Below are positions 33,893 through 41,325 of a DNA stretch of 41,325 nucleotides, piece by piece. A program made the translations under genes and the position numbers. The DNA comes from Cryptosporangium minutisporangium (lineage in GTDB: Bacteria > Actinomycetota > Actinomycetes > Mycobacteriales > Cryptosporangiaceae): NCBI RefSeq assembly GCF_039536245.1, contig NZ_BAAAYN010000094.1, forward strand, positions 1-41,325, written 5' to 3'. Below the pieces are notes generated by a model. It made no database searches, was not told the DNA's origin, and was given only the letters and a program-made list of their open reading frames with translations. Within the stretch, counting starts at the first letter, position 1; the number at the start of each line of letters is the position of its first letter.

Positions 33893-35208
33893 CGCAGACC
33901 GACCGCGGCCGGGCTGGCCACCGGGCCTGGCCGCCGCCCGCGGAGTGCACGCCGTCCCTGGAAGTACCGCCACGGGCCAGCCAGCATGCCACGGCGGTTC
34001 GCAGCGAACAGCTCACGCGGGAAGTCTGCCTGCACGGTGCTGACCCGGACGCTGTCGGAGCTGGTGAGGTCCTTCCATGCGCGGGGCACCAGCCGAACCA
34101 ACTCGGCCAGCACCCGCGGGTCCTGCCGGATCAGCGCGGCGTAGAACGCGGTGAGCCCGGCGCCGTACCCGGCCATCTGGGTCCGCAGCCCCTCCACGTC
34201 GGCGCGGTGGACGTGGCGGACCAGCGCCGCCGGCCGGTACAGCGTGGTGGCACCGCCGTGCAGCAGCCGACTGAACACCAGCGTGTCCTCGCCGCCCTGC
34301 GCGGGAGTGCCCGCACCGAGCGCCTCGTCGAAGCCGTTGAGGCGGCGGAGTGCCGCGAGACGGAAGGCCATGTTCGCTCCGACGCCGTACGCCGGCAGCG
34401 GGTACAGCGGGCTCTGCGCGGTTGTCGGACCGAAGTCGTCGGGGGTGAATCCGCGCCCCTTGCTGTGGCCGCCGAACTGCTCGAACCAGACCTGAGCTCG
34501 GCTGCGCAGCTCGGCCGGGACGACCGCGCCGGACACCCCGGCCGCCGCCGGGTTCTCGACGAACGCGCGCGCGATCTCGGCGACCCAGTGGGCGTCGGCG
34601 CGGACGTCGTCGTCGGTCCAGGCGACGACGTGCTCGCCCGGTTCGTCCTGCAGCTCGGCGAGCGCCCGGTTGCGTGCTCGGGACAAACCCGGACGCGGCT
34701 CGACCGTGTAGCGAATCGCGAGGCGGTCGGCGAACTCGTCGACGACGCCCCGGGTGCGGGCGCTGGTCGGCGCGTTGTCGACGACCAGGACGTCGAAGCC
34801 GCGGTACTCCTGCTCGGTGAGGCTGGCCAGGCAGGCGCGGAGCTCGTCCGGGTGCTCACGGGTGCAGATCACGACGGTGACCGGCGGGGCGAACGCGAGC
34901 GCGCGGGCTCGCCCGGCCAGGAACGGAGGAGTCCTGATCGGCGGGGTGCCGTCCGAGGTGAGTGCGTCCGGTTCGAGCCCGACCTGGGCGAGCCGCCGGG
35001 CGAGCGCGTCCGGGGCGGCGTTCCGAGCGGCGGCCAGCACCTCGTCGGGGCGAAGGCCGGTGGGTGGGATGTCGACGGTCACCATCGCGAGCGGCTCGGT
35101 GAAAAGCCGAACGACGAGCCAGGCCTGTTCGCGGCGAGTTCCGGACGCGTCAAAAGCCGCGACCGTCGGCAACGGCCCAGACAGCTCGACGTCCAGTACA
35201 ACGCTCAT
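33889..35208 (-). CDS. GT2 glycosyltransferase with N-terminal extension
   Basis: 439 residues. The first 115 residues are an extension of unclear function. The GT2 domain begins at PPVTVVICTREHP. The acidic metal/sugar-nucleotide site is in VAWTDDDVRADAHW, and the acceptor-side acids are in GGEDTLVFSRLL. All parts needed for transfer from a nucleotide sugar are present; the sugar is unknown. The ATG at 35208 has aaggg 7 bases upstream. The stop overlaps the flippase start. A 10-bp stem dyad lies between it and the deacetylase gene before it. Confidence 0.88.
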   Translation of the reverse strand: MSVVLDVELSGPLPTVAAFDASGTRREQAWLVVRLFTEPLAMVTVDIPPTGLRPDEVLAAARNAAPDALARRLAQVGLEPDALTSDGTPPIRTPPFLAGRARALAFAPPVTVVICTREHPDELRACLASLTEQEYRGFDVLVVDNAPTSARTRGVVDEFADRLAIRYTVEPRPGLSRARNRALAELQDEPGEHVVAWTDDDVRADAHWVAEIARAFVENPAAAGVSGAVVPAELRSRAQVWFEQFGGHSKGRGFTPDDFGPTTAQSPLYPLPAYGVGANMAFRLAALRRLNGFDEALGAGTPAQGGEDTLVFSRLLHGGATTLYRPAALVRHVHRADVEGLRTQMAGYGAGLTAFYAALIRQDPRVLAELVRLVPRAWKDLTSSDSVRVSTVQADFPRELFAANRRGMLAGPWRYFQGRRALRGRRPGPVASPAAVGLR

Positions 35209-35233
35209 CGGAACACCCTTCGGGACGGACGAG

Positions 35234-35279
35234 GCGTTGCACATTCGTGGGCCCTGGAGCGGCTCGGAGTGTGCAACGC
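35234..35279 (-). promoter_or_regulatory. 10-bp stem dyad between polysaccharide genes
   Basis: gcgttgcaca (35234-35243) is exactly complementary to tgtgcaacgc (35270-35279) around a 26-base loop. It fills most of the only real gap (76 bp) in the block. It could be an attenuator, a partial terminator or an operator. Confidence 0.5.
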
Positions 35280-35284
35280 TTCGG

Positions 35285-36037
35285 CTAGGTCAGCTGGTGG
35301 CCCAGGTGGGCGGCGGTCAGCCGGGCGACGCGCCAGGCGGGCTGCAGGGCGCGCTTGGCGACCGGTGCGAAGCCCGGTTCCCCACACTCGACCAGGCGGC
35401 GTACGTCCGCCGGCGTCGAGCCGGGGCCGGGCTGCAGACGTGGCAGCGCGAACCGGTCGTCGGCGGGGCGGGCCAGCCGTCGTCCGATCATGCAGGCGTT
35501 CGCATAACCCGCGTCGGCGACCGCCCGCCGCACCCGACGGCTGGAGTAGCCGTGCGGATAGCAGAACGACCGCACCGGCACCCCGAGCCGCCCGGCCAAC
35601 TCGCCGCGGCTGCGGACGAGCTCGGCCACCAGTACCTCGGCCGGCAGCGTGTCCATCGGACGGTGCTGCCGTGAGTGGCTACCGATCTCGACACCGGCCG
35701 CGGCGAGCGCGGTGAGCTGGTCCCAGTCCAGGTACCCGTCGGTGCCGACGGTGCCGGTCGGGACGTAGAGCGTCGCTCGGGCGCCGTACTCGGCCAGCAC
35801 CACGGCGGCGTTGAGGAAGTCGGCGTAGCCGTCGTCGAACGTCAGCGCCACGATCGGACGATCGGCGTCGGCGGCCTTGGCGGACAGCGCCTCGCTCAGC
35901 CCGAGTAGCTCCCACCCGTCGGCGGTCAGCGTCGCGATCTGACGGCGGAAGTCGGCCACCGGCACTCGCAACGGGTCCGGCACCGGGTCCGGAGTCGCCG
36001 GGATCCCGTGGTACATCAGGATCGGCAGCGCGCTCAT
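35285..36037 (-). CDS. Polysaccharide deacetylase (NodB/CE4)
   Basis: 250 residues. It begins LPILMYHGIP, the usual first strand. The metal motif 1 is TFDDGYADF and motif 2 is SHSRQHRPM, giving the Asp-Asp and two His of the CE4 metal site. Motif 3 is in RSFCYPHGYSS. These enzymes remove acetyl groups from N-acetyl sugars of polysaccharide. There is no signal peptide, which is unusual for an extracellular enzyme, so it may act on a cytoplasmic or lipid-linked intermediate. The ATG at 36037 overlaps the stop of the glycosyltransferase gene as ATGA. It sits in the middle of the polysaccharide block. Confidence 0.9.
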   Translation of the reverse strand: MSALPILMYHGIPATPDPVPDPLRVPVADFRRQIATLTADGWELLGLSEALSAKAADADRPIVALTFDDGYADFLNAAVVLAEYGARATLYVPTGTVGTDGYLDWDQLTALAAAGVEIGSHSRQHRPMDTLPAEVLVAELVRSRGELAGRLGVPVRSFCYPHGYSSRRVRRAVADAGYANACMIGRRLARPADDRFALPRLQPGPGSTPADVRRLVECGEPGFAPVAKRALQPAWRVARLTAAHLGHQLT

Positions 36038-36975
36038 CGGGACCGCACCAACCCGAGCGCGAACCCGAGCCCGGTCGTCGCCACCCCGGCCAGCACCATG
36101 CCGGCTTTGGCGAGTCCCACGGCGTCGCCCTGCCGTAGGTAGGCGCGGATGCCCTGGGGCAGCACCCGACGCAGGTAGTTGCTCTCCTCCGACAGCGCCT
36201 CGGCGCGGTCGGACCGGCTCCGGGTGAGCGTGGCGAGCCCGGCCTTGCCCCGTCCTTCCAGCCAGCAACGGCGCAGGAAGAAGGCCACACCGGATCGGTC
36301 AGCGGGCACGTGGTGACGGATCACCGCGCTCGGGACGTGCAGCCAGAGCGCGCCGGGCGCGGTCCGGGCCATCCGGAGGCACAGTTCGGTGTCCTCGGGT
36401 TCGGACAGATCGCCGACCTTCCCGAAGTCGGCACGGAATCCACCGACCGCGACGAAGACCTCCCGGCGGACGATCATGCTGGCGGCCCAGACGTTCCGGA
36501 CGGGGTACGGCTCGGGGCTGGTCGCGGGCCGCGTCGCTCCGATCACCCAGCCGAACTCACGGGGGAACCAGCGCGGTTCGGCCTGGTGCCACACCGGCAG
36601 GATGCGACCACCGGCACCGACCACCCGCTCCGCTCCGGGTGCGGTGAGCGGTGCGACGAGGGCCGAGAGCCAGCCCGGGTCGGCGTAGGTGTCGTCGTCG
36701 AGGAACACGACCAGCGGTGTGGTCGCGGCCAGACCGATCGTGTTCCGGGAGCCGGACGCGCCGCGCTGGTGCTGGTTCTCCACCACCGCGATCTCGTCGC
36801 CGTAGTGCTGGGTCAGACGCTGGTAGAGCGCGGGGTTGTGGTCGACGGCGACCACGATCCGGTGCGGGTGGTCCTGTGCTTGCACCGAGGCGATCGTCTC
36901 GATCAGCAGGTTCCAGCGCGCCTCGGAGTAGCAGGCGATGCCGACGGTCACCGGGATCGCCGGGATGCCGGTCAT
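36034..36975 (-). CDS. GT2 glycosyltransferase with C-terminal helix
   Basis: 313 residues. The GT2 fold starts PVTVGIACYSEA; the metal-binding acids are in VVFLDDDTYADPGW; the acceptor-side site is DLSEPEDTELCLRM. The C-terminal 50 residues carry a hydrophobic stretch (AGMVLAGVATTGLGFALG) that may anchor it to the membrane. It should add a sugar to the growing lipid-linked oligosaccharide. Its stop overlaps the deacetylase start, and its own start shares one base with the stop of the previous glycosyltransferase gene (TGATG), so the three genes are tightly coupled. Confidence 0.88.
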   Translation of the reverse strand: MTGIPAIPVTVGIACYSEARWNLLIETIASVQAQDHPHRIVVAVDHNPALYQRLTQHYGDEIAVVENQHQRGASGSRNTIGLAATTPLVVFLDDDTYADPGWLSALVAPLTAPGAERVVGAGGRILPVWHQAEPRWFPREFGWVIGATRPATSPEPYPVRNVWAASMIVRREVFVAVGGFRADFGKVGDLSEPEDTELCLRMARTAPGALWLHVPSAVIRHHVPADRSGVAFFLRRCWLEGRGKAGLATLTRSRSDRAEALSEESNYLRRVLPQGIRAYLRQGDAVGLAKAGMVLAGVATTGLGFALGLVRSR

Positions 36976-37826
36976 CAGGCAGCGCCCTGCAGGCGGGCAG
37001 GCGTCGGGGCGAGAGGGGTCACGACCGGGGCATCGACCGGGACCGGAACCACCTGAGCGTTCGTGGTGGACGCCGCGCGGACCGGCAGCCCTCGGCTGAA
37101 CCGCTCGCGCACGATCGTGACGAGGACCCGCCAGCCGTCGCGGAACGTCCGGAGGTTGCTCTCGCCGTGCAGCCGGTCGTACTCGAAGCTCGGTACCTCG
37201 GCGATGACCATGCGCGACCGGGCCACCCGGATGTTGATCAGCGTCTCGACCTCGAAACCGTCGCCCCAGCGGGCCTCGGCGGTGTGCGCGGACGCCAGGC
37301 CGAAGGACCGGATCGCGCTCCTGCGGAAGGCGTTGTAGCCGTAGCAGAGGTCGGTGTAGTGGGTCCGGAAGAGGACGTTGGTGAGCGTGTTCAGGCCCCA
37401 GTTGCCGACCTGGCGCAGCCGGCTGATGTCGTCGCTGCCGCCGCCGGTGACGAACCGGCTGCCCTTGACGTAGTCCGCGCCGTTGTCGAGCTCGGCCACG
37501 AACGCCTCGATCTCCGCCGGGTCCATCGAACCGTCGGCGTCGATCATGACGACGTAGTCGCCGGTGGCGGCCTCGAAGCCGGCGGCGAGCGCGTTGCCCT
37601 TGCCGCGGCGGGTCTGGCGGACGACCCGGGTGTCCGGCCGGACCGCGAGGGCGGCCTCGACGGTCCCGTCGACCGAGTCGGCGTCGACCAGGACGACCTC
37701 GTCGATGTAGTGCGGCAGGGCACCGAGCACGATCGGGATGTTGCGCGCCTCGTTCATCGTGGGAATGACCACGCTGATCGTGTGCCGGGTCGGACGCTCG
37801 GTTAACTTCGCGGCCTTCTGGAACAT
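36975..37826 (-). CDS. GT2 glycosyltransferase, dolichol-phosphate-sugar synthase-like
   Basis: 283 residues. The GT2 domain runs from ISVVIPTMNEARNI; the acids are in VVMIDADGSMDPAEI, and the later phrase YVKGSRF is typical of DPM1/polyprenyl-phosphate-sugar synthase-like enzymes. These make a lipid-phosphate sugar donor, or start a chain, at the inner membrane face. There are no transmembrane helices at the end, unlike longer members. The ATG at 37826 has ggggag 7 bases upstream. It is the first gene of the six-gene minus-strand block, divergent from yccF. Confidence 0.88.
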   Translation of the reverse strand: MFQKAAKLTERPTRHTISVVIPTMNEARNIPIVLGALPHYIDEVVLVDADSVDGTVEAALAVRPDTRVVRQTRRGKGNALAAGFEAATGDYVVMIDADGSMDPAEIEAFVAELDNGADYVKGSRFVTGGGSDDISRLRQVGNWGLNTLTNVLFRTHYTDLCYGYNAFRRSAIRSFGLASAHTAEARWGDGFEVETLINIRVARSRMVIAEVPSFEYDRLHGESNLRTFRDGWRVLVTIVRERFSRGLPVRAASTTNAQVVPVPVDAPVVTPLAPTPARLQGAA

Positions 37827-37943
37827 CGCCGATCTCCCCTGCCCTTGAGTTCGTCGCAAGGGAAGAGCACTCAGAGTGATGCCCTGATACGGCGGATTTC
37901 TGCGACGGCCGTCACAGTGGCGCAGTGGAGAGACACTGGAGGC

Positions 37944-38363
37944 ATGCCCCTCATACGGCTGGTACTCAACGTCCTGTGGCTGGTCCTCGCCGGCTTTTGG
38001 CTGGCAGTGGGCTACGCCATCGCCGGTTTGATCTGCTTCCTGCTCATCGTGACGATCCCGTTCGGGGTCGCGTCCTTCCGCATCGCCGGTTATGTGCTCT
38101 GGCCGTTCGGCCGGGAGATGATCCGTAAGCCCGGCGCGGGAGCCGGTGCAGCATTACTCAACGTGATCTGGTTCGTCGTCGCCGGGTGGTGGCTGGCGCT
38201 GGGTCACCTCTTCACCGCGGCGGCGCTCGCGGTGACCGTCATCGGGCTGCCGTTGGCGTGGGCCAACCTGAAGCTGATCCCGATGTCACTGGTGCCGTTC
38301 GGTCGCGAGGTGGTCGACAGCGACCGGCTGATCGCGGTGCCCGTGCTGCAGCCGCAGCACTGA
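37944..38363 (+). CDS. YccF domain membrane protein
   Basis: 139 residues. It has two copies of the YccF domain in tandem, each ending in a conserved phrase: LWPFGREM for the first and LVPFGREV for the second. About four hydrophobic segments alternate. The function is not established; it is widespread and sits in the inner membrane. The ATG at 37944 has ggagg only one base upstream, while gacact sits 6 bases before it as a -10-like hexamer, so leaderless transcription is possible. The last 78 bases overlap the converging TDT gene. Confidence 0.88.
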   Translation: MPLIRLVLNVLWLVLAGFWLAVGYAIAGLICFLLIVTIPFGVASFRIAGYVLWPFGREMIRKPGAGAGAALLNVIWFVVAGWWLALGHLFTAAALAVTVIGLPLAWANLKLIPMSLVPFGREVVDSDRLIAVPVLQPQH

Positions 38364-39596
38364 TCGCAGGGTTCGGGTGGCCACCGTCAGCCAGAGCACG
38401 GTGAGCAACCCGAACAGTGCGATTGCGGCGGCCACCAGCAACTGCGAGCCGGTGCTGGTGGCCAGCCCGGTCGTCCCGGTCACGAGCGTCCCGACCGGGA
38501 ACGTGAAGCTCCACCAGGGCAGACCGAACGGCATGCCTTGCCGGAGCGCGCGGAGCGTCAGTGCCGCCGCCAACGCGAGCCAGAACATCGCGAAACCCCA
38601 CACCGGCACCCCGAACAGCAGCGCAAACACCGGGGCAGCAGGGAGCGCGTCCCGGGCGGCCTCGGCCAGGAGGTGCGCTGCGGTGATCGATTGGCCGAGC
38701 GGGCCGAGGACGATCCAGAGCGTCGGGGTCGTTCCGGCCGGCATCGGCGGTCGAGTGAGCAACCGTCCCCACAAGTGGGCGACGACCAGGAACGCCGCCA
38801 GGAGGCTCGCGCCGAACAGCGCGTAGGACACCAGGAGGAGTTCGCTACCGAACGAGACGTGCGGAGCCAGCAGCGCTCCGTTCGCCGCCGACACCATCGG
38901 CGGCACGACCGGCATCAGCCAGCCGCCGAACACCGCGTCCGGCCCCAGGCGATGACGGGTGATCATCAGGTACGGCACGAGGACCGCCGTCGCCAGGCCC
39001 ATCGCGGTGCCCACCGACCACAGGACCACGTCGACCGCGACGGCGAGCGGCAGCGGGATCCAGTCGGAGCCGAGCAGTAGGGTGCCGCCCCCGACGGTCA
39101 TCAGCGCCATCGGCGGAGCGCCGTAGAACTGCACCATCACCGGGTCGGCGACGTGCGCACGGGCGCGCCTCCACTCCTTTGCGGACGCGACGCAGAGCGC
39201 GACGAGCAGGACGGCGGCGAGGAGCCAGACGAGCCGCGCGGCGGGGCGGAGCCCGGGTACGTCGACCGGCAGTCCGGCCGCCGCGACGGCGACGATGCCG
39301 GTGCCCATCACGGCCGCGAACCAGTTCGGCCCCCACCCACCGGCCCGAATGTCCGCCGCAGAGGTGGGCGCCGCGGCGGCAGGCGCGGGCCTGGACGCAG
39401 GCGATGCGGGCGCGAGGGCCGCAGGCGCCGGCGTCGGCGCGAGGGGTGGAGTGAGCGTCGTCGCGCGACTGCTGGCGGCTGCGCCCCGTCGCACGACGGG
39501 GCGCAGGGACGGGGCCGTACGGGAGCGCGTTCTCACGGGCTCCAGCGTCAGGCCCCACCGGCCGGGGCGGTAGCCGTCGATCACCGCTGAACTCAT
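38286..39596 (-). CDS. TDT/SLAC1 family transporter
   Basis: 436 residues. After an unusual 90-residue Ala/Pro/Arg-rich N-terminus, the core starts at GPNWFAAVMGTGIVA, the hallmark of the tellurite-resistance/dicarboxylate transporter family (TDT, SLAC1-like), with about ten hydrophobic segments. Members export malate, sulfite or other anions. The divergent LysR regulator suggests control by the substrate; sulfite efflux is one possibility, unproven. The N-terminal extension is not usual for the family, so the start may be later than ATG 39596. Its 3' end overlaps yccF by 78 bases. Confidence 0.85.
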   Translation of the reverse strand: MSSAVIDGYRPGRWGLTLEPVRTRSRTAPSLRPVVRRGAAASSRATTLTPPLAPTPAPAALAPASPASRPAPAAAAPTSAADIRAGGWGPNWFAAVMGTGIVAVAAAGLPVDVPGLRPAARLVWLLAAVLLVALCVASAKEWRRARAHVADPVMVQFYGAPPMALMTVGGGTLLLGSDWIPLPLAVAVDVVLWSVGTAMGLATAVLVPYLMITRHRLGPDAVFGGWLMPVVPPMVSAANGALLAPHVSFGSELLLVSYALFGASLLAAFLVVAHLWGRLLTRPPMPAGTTPTLWIVLGPLGQSITAAHLLAEAARDALPAAPVFALLFGVPVWGFAMFWLALAAALTLRALRQGMPFGLPWWSFTFPVGTLVTGTTGLATSTGSQLLVAAAIALFGLLTVLWLTVATRTLRSVLRLQHGHRDQPVAVDHLATERHQ

Positions 39597-39609
39597 AAGC
39601 TGCGGTTAT
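39595..39609. promoter_or_regulatory. LysR-type box spanning two start codons
   Basis: ATAAGCTGCGGTTAT has the dyad ATAA-N7-TTAT, i.e. T-N11-A, as bound by LysR-type regulators. Its left end is inside the TDT start codon and its right end inside the LysR start codon; only 11 bases separate the two genes. It also contains TAAGCT, a -10-like hexamer for a leaderless lysR transcript. Confidence 0.5.
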
Positions 39610-40531
39610 GCCGCTCCCGCAGCTCTTCGCCGATCTCGGCAGCTTCGACCTGCTGCTCTCGGTCGCCCGGCTGGGGAGCGTCGGCCAGGCAGCCCGCGAG
39701 CACGGCGTCTCCCAGCCCGCGGCGAGCGCACGCCTACGCCAACTCGAGCGGCGCCTCGGGATCGCGTTGCTCAACCGCACGCCGCGCGGCTCGACGCTCA
39801 CCAGCGAGGGCGCGCTCGTCGCCGACTGGGCGCGCACCGCCATCGAGGCCGCTGAGGCCCTCGCGGCCGGGGCCGGCGCGCTCCGGACCGCCCACGACAG
39901 CACGCTCCGCGTCGCGGCGAGCCAGACCGTAGCCGAGTACCTACTGCCCGGCTGGCTGGTCGCGGTACGCGCCGCCCACCCCGAGCTCGGCGTCCGCCTG
40001 GACGCGGTGAACTCCGCCGACGTCGCGAGGCGGGTACTCGCCGGTGAAGTCGACCTGGGCTTCGTCGAGGGCCCCGACCTGCCGGCCGGATTGCACGCCG
40101 AGACGGTCCAGGACGACCGGTTGGCAGTCGTCGTCGCACCCGGACATCCCTGGACGCGACGCCGACGCGGGATCTCGGTCGCGGAGCTCGCCGCCGCCTC
40201 GCTGGTCTCCCGGGAGGCGAACTCCGGGACGCGCCGGGCACTGGAGAGCGCACTGCACGCCGCCGGGGCAACCACGATCGCGCCGCCGCTGCTCGAGCTC
40301 TCGTCGACCACCGCGATCAAACACGCGGTCGCGGCCGGCAGCGGGCCCGCGGTGCTGAGCTCGCTGGCGATCGCGGGAGAACTCGGCACCGGCGCCCTGG
40401 TCGAGATCGGCGTGAAGGCCGAACCCGGAGCGCCCCCGCTCGAGCTGCGGCGCCGGCTCCGCGCGGTCTGGCCGACCGGCCAACCTCTCTCCGGCCCGGC
40501 ACGGGACCTGTACGCGATCGCCCGGAAGTAG
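39608..40531 (+). CDS. LysR family transcriptional regulator
   Basis: 307 residues. The N-terminal winged helix-turn-helix (about 12-70) reads GSVGQAAREHGVSQPAASARLRQLERRLG and is followed by the linker helix. The effector-binding domain (about 90-300) has the periplasmic-binding-protein fold, e.g. LRVAASQTVAEYLLPGWL and VDLGFVEGP. It should bind a small molecule and control the divergent TDT transporter gene, and itself. The ATG at 39608 is 11 bases from the TDT start. There is no ribosome binding site, so the transcript may be leaderless. The effector is unknown. Confidence 0.92.
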   Translation: MPLPQLFADLGSFDLLLSVARLGSVGQAAREHGVSQPAASARLRQLERRLGIALLNRTPRGSTLTSEGALVADWARTAIEAAEALAAGAGALRTAHDSTLRVAASQTVAEYLLPGWLVAVRAAHPELGVRLDAVNSADVARRVLAGEVDLGFVEGPDLPAGLHAETVQDDRLAVVVAPGHPWTRRRRGISVAELAAASLVSREANSGTRRALESALHAAGATTIAPPLLELSSTTAIKHAVAAGSGPAVLSSLAIAGELGTGALVEIGVKAEPGAPPLELRRRLRAVWPTGQPLSGPARDLYAIARK

Positions 40532-40595
40532 CCGCCTGTGGTGGTGCGGCGCCACCCGTGATCCCGCGCCGGTCCGAAGTGCACCGTGCTCGTTC

Positions 40596-40611
40596 CTGAG
40601 TATTCACTCAG
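40596..40611. promoter_or_regulatory. Operator-like palindrome
   Basis: CTGAGTATTCACTCAG, with 6-bp perfect arms and a 4-base centre, lies about 95 bases before the membrane protein gene and 65 bases after lysR. It resembles sites bound by dimeric repressors such as TetR types. Confidence 0.4.
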
Positions 40612-40705
40612 AGAACCGTGATCGCTGCCCTCAGTGGTTGCCGCCCGGGGTCGGAACGACAAGAATGTAAGCCACGTGTTCTGGCCGACCTGTCGGCGAT
40701 GACGC

Positions 40706-41206
40706 GTGTTCATCGGCGTGCGCACGGTGGGATGGTGGCAGGACGTGCTCGACTTCGGCTTCTCGTTAGCGATCGCCGCGGTCGCGATCGTCCTCACGAT
40801 TGCCCTGGCCAGCGCGCTCTTACCGGTCGGCGCAGGTCTCGGCGGCGTCGCCGTCACGTTCCTCGGGCTCACCGGTGCGCTCTCCGGATACTCCGCCTGG
40901 CGCTGGGTTCGCTGGGTGAGGTCGCGAGTGGAGCGCATGCACTGGTCGGTCACCGCAGCGTTCGGCGCAGCGGCAACCTCCTCCGAGCTGTACGCGATGA
41001 CGCGGTTGGCAACCGATTCGCTGGTCGGCATGCCTCAGCAGCTCGCCGGGCTGGCCGGATTCAGCCTCCTCGCGGCGATCACGGTGGCCGTCACCGGCGT
41101 CACCAGCCTCGGCCAGTACCAGCGCGCGATGACCGACCAGATGCTCGCCCGATGGGCCGAGCGTCGCCTGAGCCGCCTCTCCGCCGGCGCCCTCACCGCC
41201 GCCTGA
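40706..41206 (+). CDS. Small membrane protein of unknown function
   Basis: 166 residues, not recognised. It has about four hydrophobic segments: residues 12-36, 42-62, 82-95 and 108-132. A basic tail ends in ARWAERRLSRLSAG. There is no known domain or motif. The GTG at 40706 has no ribosome binding site, so the start is uncertain and GTG 40718 is also possible. An operator-like palindrome lies upstream. Confidence 0.65.
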   Translation: MFIGVRTVGWWQDVLDFGFSLAIAAVAIVLTIALASALLPVGAGLGGVAVTFLGLTGALSGYSAWRWVRWVRSRVERMHWSVTAAFGAAATSSELYAMTRLATDSLVGMPQQLAGLAGFSLLAAITVAVTGVTSLGQYQRAMTDQMLARWAERRLSRLSAGALTAA

Positions 41207-41281
41207 GTCACCCCCTCCGAGGGCCCGCACCGCCGCGACATCGCACTCGCCCCACTCGCGCACGGCCGCCGTAGCCGCGGA

Positions 41282-41325
41282 TGTCGCGCCCTCAGGGCAG
41301 CGCACACAGTGGTTGTCGCGCCCTC
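41282..41325. repeat. Two copies of a 12-bp direct repeat at the window edge
   Basis: tgtcgcgccctc occurs at 41282-41293 and 41314-41325, 32 bases apart, and runs off the edge. The spacer is 20 bases. It may be the start of a tandem repeat. Confidence 0.5.

Noticed and set aside
39798-40271. Minus-strand frame inside lysR
   Set aside because: Arg/Pro/Ser-rich shadow of the regulator gene.
41282-41325. Possible CRISPR array
   Set aside because: The repeat is 12 bases and only two copies are seen, with a 20-base spacer; no cas genes in the window.

Overview
This window is high-GC DNA from an actinobacterium. The evidence is the strong G/C bias at third codon positions, frequent GTG starts, starts with a -10-like hexamer a few bases upstream (leaderless type), an Lsr2 nucleoid protein, a HelR/HelD-type RNA polymerase helicase, and several actinobacterial families (DUF389, YggT, NYN, TDT). 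The genus cannot be fixed from sequence alone; a Frankiales- or Cryptosporangiales-like soil actinobacterium would fit. I see no rRNA, tRNA, CRISPR array, transposase or integrase.

Layout. 1-3.6 kb: a GAF sensor histidine kinase with no adjacent response regulator, a 57-bp tandem repeat ending at a strong hairpin, a tandem universal stress protein and a 61-residue protein. 3.7-7.1 kb: HelR-type helicase and a DUF389 membrane protein, closed by a 17-bp perfect stem. 7.1-9.2 kb: a secreted low-complexity protein, a 0.9-kb gap and lsr2 with its own promoter and terminator. 9.2-11 kb: a degenerate receiver protein, a CxC/GARF-motif protein, and yggT behind a 14-codon upstream ORF. 11-14.8 kb: two divergent secreted proteins (a six-repeat FG-GAP protein and a papain-like protease with three IPT/TIG domains), then a maleylpyruvate-isomerase-like protein. 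14.8-17 kb: gene remnants and two unrecognised genes. 17-19.4 kb: an APC permease divergent from a NYN nuclease.

19.6-28.5 kb is the most unusual block: an OB-fold membrane protein (YqiJ-like), a flotillin (YqiK-like) and a 1656-residue AAA ATPase of the DUF3686 ('DNA repair ATPase') type, spaced by 9 bp and then overlapping by 4 bp, followed 10 bp later by an exported GH18-like protein. This looks like a membrane-microdomain/ATPase system whose role is not established.

28.5-41.3 kb: a DedA protein and an esterase; then a six-gene minus-strand surface-polysaccharide block (three GT2 glycosyltransferases, a polysaccharide deacetylase, a Wzx-like flippase, and a large membrane protein that may be a GT-C enzyme or polymerase) with mostly overlapping start/stop codons; then a YccF protein, a TDT-family exporter overlapping it tail to tail, its divergent LysR regulator with a LysR-type box lying across both start codons, and a small membrane protein at the right edge.
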